Source: Roseobacter sp. (GTDB lineage: Bacteria > Pseudomonadota > Alphaproteobacteria > Rhodobacterales > Rhodobacteraceae). Taken from it: a stretch of 5,855 bases of DNA. The position numbers were made by a program, and so were the translations under genes. Location: NCBI GenBank assembly GCA_024636425.1, contig JAGXHB010000197.1, positions 1 to 5,855 on the forward strand. Direction: 5' to 3'. Below the pieces are notes generated by a model that was given only the letters and a program-made list of their open reading frames with translations, was not told where the DNA came from and ran no database searches. This document shows, one piece after another, positions 1 to 4,867 of the stretch. The first letter of the stretch is position 1. Each line of letters starts with the position of its first letter.

Positions 1-1
1 A

Positions 2-655
2 ACGCACGCGCCGATGCTGGCAGAGCTAGCCAGACGCGTGGGTGCGCGGGTTGTGCTGCCGCGCTACAGGCTTGCGCCCGAGAATCCCTGTCCCGCCGCA
101 ATTGACGATGTCGAACAGGCCTATCTGGCGTTGATCGCGTCAGGTGTTGATCCCGCGCATGTCTTTATCGGAGGCGACAGCGCGGGTGGGACGCTGATGT
201 TCAACCTGCTGGGCCAGATCATCGCCAAGGGCTGGCCCCTGCCGCGTGGCGCGTTTGGCCTATCGCCTTTTGCAGATTTCGCGCATGAGGGCGCAAGCTT
301 CGTTGCAAACGCCCGGCGCGAAGCCGTATTGCCGGCCGCCCGTGCGGATGAACTGGTGCAGATGTATCTGGATGGTTCTGACAGCACTGACCCCCGCGTC
401 AATCCGCTGCGAGCGCAATATCGCGGCGCACCGCCGGTGTGGCTTTGCGTGGGGGATACAGAAATTTTGCGCGATGACGCGCGGCGCATGCGGGATCTGC
501 TGCAAGATCAGGCCGTGCAGGTGACCTTTCTTGAAGAGCATGACCTGCCGCATGTCTGGCCGATCTTTCACAATATCCTGCCAGAGGCGCGCCGGACCCT
601 CGACTCCCTTGCCGACTGGATCAAAGCGGTGCCATCGACGGCAGGCGAAAGCTGA
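2..655 (+). CDS. Alpha/beta hydrolase of the hormone-sensitive lipase (HSL, fold-3) family, 5' partial
   Basis: The reading frame is already open at base 2, before the first ATG at 14, and those codons read THAP, which fits the helix after the oxyanion-hole HGGG motif of this family. The true start and the HGGG motif therefore lie to the left of the window. Seen: YRLAPE (bases 65-82), a hallmark of bacterial HSL-type esterases; the nucleophile elbow GDSAGG with Ser at 179-181; a GDTEILRDDA segment (bases 452-481) where the catalytic acid should lie; and DLPHVW with the likely catalytic His at 551-553. Such enzymes hydrolyse short-chain esters or small amides, but the substrate cannot be read from the sequence. 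The DPLRD acid motif of well-studied members is EILRD here, so which acid serves is uncertain. The C-terminus looks complete, and its last 35 bp overlap the end of the opposing comM gene. Confidence 0.93.
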   Translation, partial: THAPMLAELARRVGARVVLPRYRLAPENPCPAAIDDVEQAYLALIASGVDPAHVFIGGDSAGGTLMFNLLGQIIAKGWPLPRGAFGLSPFADFAHEGASFVANARREAVLPAARADELVQMYLDGSDSTDPRVNPLRAQYRGAPPVWLCVGDTEILRDDARRMRDLLQDQAVQVTFLEEHDLPHVWPIFHNILPEARRTLDSLADWIKAVPSTAGES

Positions 656-2135
656 GCGCTTCGGCCAGATGCGGCTTTTGCACCGTTTCAACACCATCCA
701 GATCAGCAATGGTGCGGGCTACCCGCAACACGCGATGGTACCCCCGCGCCGACAGGTGAAACCGCTCTGCCGCGCGCAAAAGAAGATCGCGCGCTTCCGT
801 GTCAGGGGTTGCGATGGCTTCCAGAACATCCCCTTCCGCGTCGGCATTGAGGTCGATTGCGGCATGGCTGGCATAGCGCGCTTCCTGGGCGGCACGGGCC
901 TGTGCGACACGGGCCGCCACTGCTGCTGACCCTTCGCCGCTGCTGGGCAGATCAAGGTCGGTGAAAGCCACAGGGGGCACATCGACCCGCAGGTCGAATC
1001 TGTCCATCAAGGGGCCGGATATACGCCCCATGTAGTCTTCGCCGCAGTTGGGGGCCTTGCTGCACGCGCGCGCCGGATCGCTCAGATGGCCACATTTGCA
1101 GGGGTTCGCCGCCGCGACCAGCATGAATTTGCACGGATATTTCACATGGGCATTGGCGCGGGCGATCATCACCTCGCCGGTCTCGATCGGTTGGCGCAGC
1201 GTTTCCAGAACCATGCGCGGAAATTCGGGAAATTCATCCATGAACAGAACACCGTTATGCGCCAGACTGACCTCGCCCGGTTTGGCCTGCCGCCCGCCGC
1301 CGATGATCGCCGCCATCGACGCCGTGTGATGCGGTTCGCGAAAGGGTCGCGTGCGTGAAATCCCACCCTCGTCCAGCAGGCCCGCCAAGGAATGGATCAT
1401 CGACGTGCTAAGCGCTTCGCGCGGGGTGAGGGGCGGCAGGATCGACGGTAGCCGTGCGGCAAGCATGGATTTACCAGACCCCGGCGTGCCCACGAACATC
1501 AGGTGATGCCGGCCCGCGGCTGCGATTTCCAGTGCCCGCTTGGCGCGTTCCTGCCCTTTCACATCACGCAGATCCTTTCTTTGGTCCGGCTCTGCCACCT
1601 CTCCGGGGGTGGAAGGGGCGAGGGGAGCTTGCCCGGTATAATGGCGCACGACGTCGCCCAAGGATGCTGCAGCGATGACCTGCGTGCCGCCGACCCATGC
1701 CGCTTCGGCACCCGAGGCCGCAGGACACAGCAGCCCGCGATTGTGTTCAGCCGCAGCCATGGCGGCGGGCAGGGCGCCGATCACCGGAACAAGCGTGCCG
1801 TCAAGAGACAGCTCCCCCAATGCGACAACAGACTGGATCACGTCATCGGGCAGAATACCGATCGCCGCCAGCAGTGCCAAAGCGATGGGAAGATCGAAAT
1901 GGCTGCCTTCCTTGGGCAGATCCGCAGGGCTGAGGTTGATGGTGATGCGTTTGCTGGGCAGTGCGATCGCCATGGACGTGAGAGCTGCGCGCACCCGGTC
2001 GCGCGCCTCCGACACTGCCTTGTCGGGCAGACCCACGATGGAAAACGCCGGCAACCCTGCGGCGACAGCACATTGCACCTCGACGATGCGGGCTTCGACG
2101 CCTTGGAAGGCGACGGTATAGGCGCGGGAAACCAT
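621..2135 (-). CDS. comM: YifB/ComM family Mg-chelatase-like AAA+ ATPase
   Basis: A 504-residue protein, the usual length of this family. The N-terminal ChlI-like domain (about 1-165, a Lon-protease-type fold) contains GLPDKAVSEARDRVR and LSPADLPKEGSHFDLPIA (68-85). A variable Pro/Glu-rich linker (about 168-185) leads to the AAA+ domain: Walker A GTPGSGKS (216-223), Walker B GVLFMDE (295-301), and GRISGPLMDRFDL (370-382) with a probable arginine finger at R379. Four cysteines (346, 348, 358, 364) sit where family members carry a Cys-rich insert. The Mg-chelatase C-terminal domain follows (about 405-495). Known: ComM of Vibrio and Acinetobacter is a hexameric branch-migration helicase that extends recombination of incoming DNA during natural transformation. 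In Rhodobacterales a role in taking up gene-transfer-agent DNA has been proposed. The ATG at 2135 is preceded by AAAGG with a 6-nt spacer. It lies downstream of the GST gene on the same strand. Confidence 0.95.
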   Translation of the reverse strand: MVSRAYTVAFQGVEARIVEVQCAVAAGLPAFSIVGLPDKAVSEARDRVRAALTSMAIALPSKRITINLSPADLPKEGSHFDLPIALALLAAIGILPDDVIQSVVALGELSLDGTLVPVIGALPAAMAAAEHNRGLLCPAASGAEAAWVGGTQVIAAASLGDVVRHYTGQAPLAPSTPGEVAEPDQRKDLRDVKGQERAKRALEIAAAGRHHLMFVGTPGSGKSMLAARLPSILPPLTPREALSTSMIHSLAGLLDEGGISRTRPFREPHHTASMAAIIGGGRQAKPGEVSLAHNGVLFMDEFPEFPRMVLETLRQPIETGEVMIARANAHVKYPCKFMLVAAANPCKCGHLSDPARACSKAPNCGEDYMGRISGPLMDRFDLRVDVPPVAFTDLDLPSSGEGSAAVAARVAQARAAQEARYASHAAIDLNADAEGDVLEAIATPDTEARDLLLRAAERFHLSARGYHRVLRVARTIADLDGVETVQKPHLAEALSFRLPSMAPL

Positions 2136-2156
2136 AGCAAGCCTTTGGTGACAGTT

Positions 2157-2196
2157 ATGGTTAATGCCTAGATGTGGGATGTTTAAGAAGCGTTAA
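2157..2196 (-). promoter_or_regulatory. Candidate CtrA-like motifs upstream of comM
   Basis: The 114-bp gap between comM and the GST gene (2136-2249) is AT-rich. Read on the minus strand it carries TTAACCAT (2164-2157), which matches the CtrA half-site, and TTAA-CGCTTC-TTAA (2196-2183), which resembles the full CtrA site but has a 6-bp spacer instead of the usual 7. The half-site ends about 21 bp before the comM start codon. Transcription of comM in related bacteria has been linked to CtrA, so the placement is sensible, but short AT-rich motifs are common in such a gap and no -10/-35 pair stands out. Confidence 0.3.
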
Positions 2197-2249
2197 TGTT
2201 TGTGGTGACGGTCGGATTTGAGTTTATTTTGCGAAATGAAGCAGGGGTG

Positions 2250-2933
2250 TCAGTCAAACGGCCAGTCCTGGATCTCGCAGCCCATGTCGTAAGGGAAGGG
2301 GTTGTAGACTGTTTTCAACCCCTCTGCCCGCCAGGCGCGGAATGCCGGGTCGGAGAGGGTTTCATGGCAATATCGGCGTGCTGCATCAGAGACCGGCAGA
2401 TCATATCCGACCACTCTGGCGCAGACAGGCGCGTAAAACACATCGGCAAGACTGTACTGACCGAAAAGCCACGGGCCGGAGTGATCTGACGACTGGCGTG
2501 CGTGATCCCACAGCTGTTCTAACCGCGCGATGTCAGCGCGGAGTGCGTCTGAAACGGTGAACCCCTTATTCACGTGCTGAAGCTGCATCGGACATTCGTT
2601 GCGCAACGCTGGAAAGCCTGACGTCATCGCGGCGCAAAGCCATCGGGCCCGGCTCCGCTGTGTCGCGTCTTTTGGCCACAGGGCGATGTCGGGGTGTCGT
2701 TCAGCGAGCGTTTCCGCCATTGCGAGCGTTTCACCAATGACCTCTCCGTCCGGCAGCCTGAGGGCTGGCACAAGGATCGCAGGCGCAAGCGGTCCCATCT
2801 CTTGTGCCATGGTCTGCGCATAAAGCCCCACCATGTGGGATCTGTAAGGCAAGCCGAATTTCTCCAGCATCAGCCAGCCGCGCAGCGACCAGCTTGAGAA
2901 GGTTCTGTCGCCAATATAAAGGTCATATGTCAT
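2250..2933 (-). CDS. Glutathione S-transferase family protein
   Basis: A 227-residue soluble protein with the two-domain GST layout. The N-terminal thioredoxin-like half (about 1-82) has SSWSLRGWL near residues 13-21, where a Ser (S13, S14 or S16) could activate the thiol. The conserved cis-proline lies in VPAL (P56), and GETLA (E68-T69) sits at the position that binds the gamma-glutamyl part of glutathione. The helical C-terminal half (about 90-215) has the N-capping box SLAD (161-164) of GST folding, followed by FYAPV. Known family members conjugate or reduce substrates with glutathione. The actual substrate is unknown, and a purely structural or regulatory role is possible. The start at 2933 has no obvious Shine-Dalgarno sequence; instead the arm of an inverted repeat ends 8 nt upstream. 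It sits between the phosphatase and comM genes on the same strand, possibly in one transcript. Confidence 0.9.
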   Translation of the reverse strand: MTYDLYIGDRTFSSWSLRGWLMLEKFGLPYRSHMVGLYAQTMAQEMGPLAPAILVPALRLPDGEVIGETLAMAETLAERHPDIALWPKDATQRSRARWLCAAMTSGFPALRNECPMQLQHVNKGFTVSDALRADIARLEQLWDHARQSSDHSGPWLFGQYSLADVFYAPVCARVVGYDLPVSDAARRYCHETLSDPAFRAWRAEGLKTVYNPFPYDMGCEIQDWPFD

Positions 2934-2941
2934 GCGGCAGA

Positions 2942-2994
2942 TTTACGCAGGGGGTGCGGTCCGCGCAATGAATTTCGGAGGCGTTCTGCGTAAA
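2942..2994 (-). repeat. Perfect 9-bp inverted repeat spanning the GST/phosphatase gap
   Basis: TTTACGCAG (2942-2950) and CTGCGTAAA (2986-2994) are exact reverse complements with 35 bp between them. Together they fill most of the 71-bp gap between the phosphatase stop and the GST start. On the minus-strand transcript the second arm ends 8 nt before the GST ATG, in the place of a ribosome binding site. It could be an RNA stem that limits GST translation, or a pair of protein-binding half-sites. There is no T-run, so it is not an intrinsic terminator. Confidence 0.5.
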
Positions 2995-3004
2995 CTGGCA
3001 TCCC

Positions 3005-3586
3005 TCATGGGCAGTGGTTGATCCTGACAAGCTCCCACGTGTTCATGTCGACGCTGATCTGCGTGGTGGAGAGATTGTCGATCTTGTGCGCCAGCGCGGA
3101 TTTCGGATCGACCCCCAAAGCACGCTGGACCTGCGTCAGAATCACACCGAAATGCGCCACCGCGATGATATGTGCATCGGGATGCGCCGCGTTCAGCCGG
3201 TCAACGGCCGCGTTGATGCGGGCGGCAGCCGTGTTCCAGCTTTCGCCCTCCGGGGGGGTCACATCGCCCGGCGTTGTCCAGTACGCCATACTGAGCTCGG
3301 GATGCAGTATAGATACATCCTTGGCATGCATGCCGTCCCACAACCCGAAGTGAAGTTCACGGAAGTCCGGTTCGTGGGGCAGGCGCTGCCGCTGATTTCG
3401 GGACAGGACATCGGCGGTGGTGATGGCGCGGATCAGGTCGGAAGACACCAGCAAGGCATCATCCGGCAGATGGCCGTTAACCCGTTTGATCTGGTCCTTG
3501 TCCGACAGATCGGCAGGGACATCCCGCCAGCCGACCAGCGTTTTCTCATGGGTGGGGCCGTGACGGACCCAATGCCAAACTGTCAT
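3005..3586 (-). CDS. Histidine phosphatase family protein (phosphoglycerate mutase-like)
   Basis: A 193-residue cytoplasmic protein of the histidine phosphatase superfamily, branch 1. The core catalytic set is visible: the RHG motif with R8 and phospho-accepting H9, the second arginine R53 in SSDLIRA, the proton donor region FRELHFGLWDG with E77, PPEGES (111-116), and the second catalytic histidine H145 in VAHFG. The FRELHFGLWDG block resembles CobC/alpha-ribazole phosphatase and fructose-2,6-bisphosphatase-like members, but no cobalamin genes are nearby, so the substrate stays open. The frame is open 39 codons further upstream to 3703. I chose the ATG at 3586 because GAGGGAG lies 9 nt before it and because the RHG motif normally sits within about the first ten residues. 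It is divergent from rpoH and is the first of three same-strand genes. Confidence 0.9.
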   Translation of the reverse strand: MTVWHWVRHGPTHEKTLVGWRDVPADLSDKDQIKRVNGHLPDDALLVSSDLIRAITTADVLSRNQRQRLPHEPDFRELHFGLWDGMHAKDVSILHPELSMAYWTTPGDVTPPEGESWNTAAARINAAVDRLNAAHPDAHIIAVAHFGVILTQVQRALGVDPKSALAHKIDNLSTTQISVDMNTWELVRINHCP

Positions 3587-3595
3587 AAGATCAAG

Positions 3596-3603
3596 CTCCC
3601 TCG
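3596..3603 (-). promoter_or_regulatory. Ribosome binding site that sets the phosphatase start
   Basis: Read on the minus strand, GAGGGAGC precedes the ATG at 3586 with about 9 nt of spacing. It is the only strong Shine-Dalgarno-like sequence near this gene's N-terminus, so the upstream 39 codons are probably untranslated leader. Confidence 0.7.
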
Positions 3604-3661
3604 GATGCCCACTGTGCGTCGGGCCGTCAACATCTAGCCCGAAGGCTTCGATGTCAAAGTG

Positions 3662-3685
3662 TTTTGCATGCAATAGCATGCAAAA
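3662..3685. repeat. Perfect 10-bp inverted repeat with 4-bp centre, candidate operator
   Basis: TTTTGCATGC (3662-3671) and GCATGCAAAA (3676-3685) are exact reverse complements around AATA. The element lies in the divergent region, 76 bp upstream of the phosphatase start and about 180 bp upstream of the rpoH start. A 24-bp dyad in a divergent promoter region is typical of a dimeric repressor or activator site. It could also fold as an RNA hairpin in the phosphatase leader. A weak minus-strand promoter candidate overlaps it (TTGATC at 3703-3698, TGCTAT at 3678-3673, 19-bp spacer). The binding protein is not known. Confidence 0.6.
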
Positions 3686-3701
3686 TTCGGGGGTTGCGAT
3701 C

Positions 3702-3727
3702 AACTTTTTGATAAAGTTAAGCTTTAT
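3702..3727. repeat. Two overlapping, mutually exclusive inverted repeats
   Basis: AACTTT (3702-3707) pairs with AAAGTT (3713-3718). ATAAAG (3711-3716) pairs with CTTTAT (3722-3727). The two pairs share the AAAG at 3713-3716, so only one can form at a time. They lie in the AT-rich stretch upstream of rpoH (34 G or C in bases 3701-3800). The stems are short and AT-only apart from one pair each, so a protein-binding or promoter role is as likely as an RNA switch. Confidence 0.35.
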
Positions 3728-3773
3728 TGAGCCCTACGCGGACCTGATAGCCTGATTTGAAAAAAACCAACCG

Positions 3774-3785
3774 TTTTTGCAAAAA
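3774..3785. repeat. 12-bp palindrome in an A-tract-rich stretch upstream of rpoH
   Basis: TTTTTGCAAAAA is a perfect palindrome and carries the same TTTTGCA half-site as the inverted repeat at 3662-3685. Two A7 runs (3760-3766 and 3781-3787) lie 21 bp apart, two helical turns, so this segment may be bent. No confident -35/-10 pair for the housekeeping or RpoE-type sigma factor could be assigned in 3690-3810. Confidence 0.35.
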
Positions 3786-3819
3786 AATATGAACTATTTC
3801 AGACCACAAGGGGTTCACA

Positions 3820-3978
3820 ATGAAAGATGCAACACAATGCGTCCTATCATCAGGGGGTGATTACCATGTCATTGACACAATCGCGCGAATTTTCACTAAC
3901 ACGTACCGCCATGAAGGCGGAACTTCTGGATGCCGATACCGAACTGAAGCTCGCTTATGCCTGGCGCGACGAACGTGA
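3820..3978 (+). other. Possible 52-codon leader ORF overlapping the rpoH start out of frame
   Basis: The ATG at 3820 is preceded by AAGGGG (3808-3813) at a 6-nt spacing, a well-placed Shine-Dalgarno. The frame runs 52 codons to a TGA at 3976-3978, so it crosses the rpoH start codon in another frame. Its predicted peptide (starting MKDATQCVLSSGG) matches no family I know, and the part inside rpoH is a frame shadow. If translated it would act as a regulatory leader rather than encode a functional protein. The AAGGGG could instead serve an in-frame rpoH start at 3827, 13 nt away. Confidence 0.2.
3852..3861 (+). promoter_or_regulatory. Near-consensus ribosome binding site of rpoH
   Basis: AGGGGGTGAT differs from the full Shine-Dalgarno AGGAGGTGAT at one position and ends 4 nt before the ATG at 3866. 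It decides the rpoH start against the in-frame ATG at 3827. Confidence 0.75.
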
Positions 3979-4744
3979 CGAGGAAGCGCTGCACAGGTTG
4001 ATCACGGCCTATATGCGGCTTGCCATTTCGATGGCGGGCAAGTTCAAGCGCTATGGCGCGCCGATGAACGATTTGATCCAGGAAGCGGGCCTTGGCCTGA
4101 TGAAAGCTGCCGACAAGTTCGACCCTGATCGTGGCGTGCGGTTTTCCACCTACGCGGTCTGGTGGATTAAGGCGAGCATTCAGGATCATGTGATGCGGAA
4201 CTGGTCCATGGTGCGTACAGGTTCGACGTCGTCGCAAAAGTCGCTGTTTTTCAACATGCGCCGCGTACAGGCCCGGCTTGAGCGGGAAGCACAGGCCGCA
4301 GGCGAGACGCTGGACAAGCACCAGCTTCGTCAGATGATCTCGACCGAGATTGGTGTGCCGATGCATGATGTGGAGATGATGGAGGGCCGTCTTTCCGGTT
4401 CGGACTACTCGCTCAATGCAACGCAGTCGTCCGAGGACGAAGGCCGCGAGTGGATCGACGCGCTTGTTGATGACAGTGCGCAGGCCGCCGAGCGGGTAGA
4501 GGAATCGCATGACATCGTGACCCTGCGCAACTGGCTGCTGGGTGCCATGCAGGCATTGAACGAACGCGAGCGTTTCATCGTGCGCGAGCGTAAGCTGCGC
4601 GATCAGCCCCGGACGCTCGAAAGCCTCGGAGAAGAGCTGAAGCTGTCGAAAGAGCGCGTGCGCCAGTTGGAAGCCGCTGCCTTCAGCAAGATGCGCAAGA
4701 CGCTGGAAACGCAATCCGAAGAGGTGCGGCACTTCCTGATGTAA
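3866..4744 (+). CDS. rpoH: RNA polymerase sigma-32 family factor RpoH (RpoHII-like)
   Basis: A 292-residue alternative sigma factor that directs RNA polymerase to heat-shock and, for the RpoHII type, oxidative-stress promoters. Seen: region 1.2/2.1 from about 20 to 60, the core-binding and DNA-melting regions 2.2-2.4 through NDLIQEAGLGLMKAADKFDP and FSTYAVWWIKASIQDHVMRNW (about 68-113), the RpoH-specific box QKSLFFNMRR (124-133), and region 4 (about 229-285) with the helix-turn-helix around RTLESLGEELKLSKERVRQLE. The wording of region 2 and RTGSTSSQKSLFFN resembles the alphaproteobacterial RpoHII/RpoH2 branch, not RpoHI. That is from memory, so treat it as likely only. The open frame continues 13 codons upstream to 3827; the start at 3866 is preferred for its near-perfect Shine-Dalgarno and normal family length. 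In Rhodobacter sphaeroides rpoHII is under RpoE control, but I found no TGATCC-type RpoE box here. An intrinsic terminator follows 28 bp after the stop. Confidence 0.95.
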   Translation: MSLTQSREFSLTRTAMKAELLDADTELKLAYAWRDERDEEALHRLITAYMRLAISMAGKFKRYGAPMNDLIQEAGLGLMKAADKFDPDRGVRFSTYAVWWIKASIQDHVMRNWSMVRTGSTSSQKSLFFNMRRVQARLEREAQAAGETLDKHQLRQMISTEIGVPMHDVEMMEGRLSGSDYSLNATQSSEDEGREWIDALVDDSAQAAERVEESHDIVTLRNWLLGAMQALNERERFIVRERKLRDQPRTLESLGEELKLSKERVRQLEAAAFSKMRKTLETQSEEVRHFLM

Positions 4745-4771
4745 GGATCGCGCAGAGGGTTTTTCTGCACG

Positions 4772-4802
4772 ACGCTGCCGGTAACCGCCGGCAGCGTTTT
4801 TT
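4772..4802 (+). terminator. Intrinsic terminator of rpoH
   Basis: ACGCTGCCGG (4772-4781) pairs perfectly with CCGGCAGCGT (4788-4797) across a 6-nt loop, and the stem runs into six T residues (4797-4802). It lies 28 bp after the rpoH stop and separates rpoH from coaBC, so coaBC probably has its own promoter in the 65 bp that follow. Confidence 0.92.
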
Positions 4803-4867
4803 GTGTGCTGGAAGACCTGCGCTGATCGTCCTATGGTCGCAGCCGACAGGGCAAGGAAGGGCGGATC

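Noticed and set aside
1597..1636. G/C-rich inverted stretch with CCACC and GGTGG in the comM linker
   Set aside because: It encodes the variable Pro/Glu-rich linker between the two ComM domains, lies within an intact frame and has no T-run, so it is not a terminator or inserted repeat.
1503..2171. 222-codon plus-strand open frame opposite comM
   Set aside because: It lies antisense to the ChlI and linker regions of comM and has no recognisable domain or ribosome binding site.
3014..3637. 207-codon plus-strand open frame opposite the phosphatase
   Set aside because: Antisense shadow of a gene with a complete catalytic residue set; the predicted protein has no family features.
3587..3703. 39-codon N-terminal extension of the phosphatase up to an ATG at 3703
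   Set aside because: A strong ribosome binding site and the expected position of the RHG motif point to 3586, and the extension would run through the 24-bp dyad.
3699..3712. FNR-like site ATCAA-N4-TTGAT
   Set aside because: The half-sites are in the reverse order of the FNR/FnrL box (TTGAT-N4-ATCAA), so it is not expected to bind FNR-type regulators.
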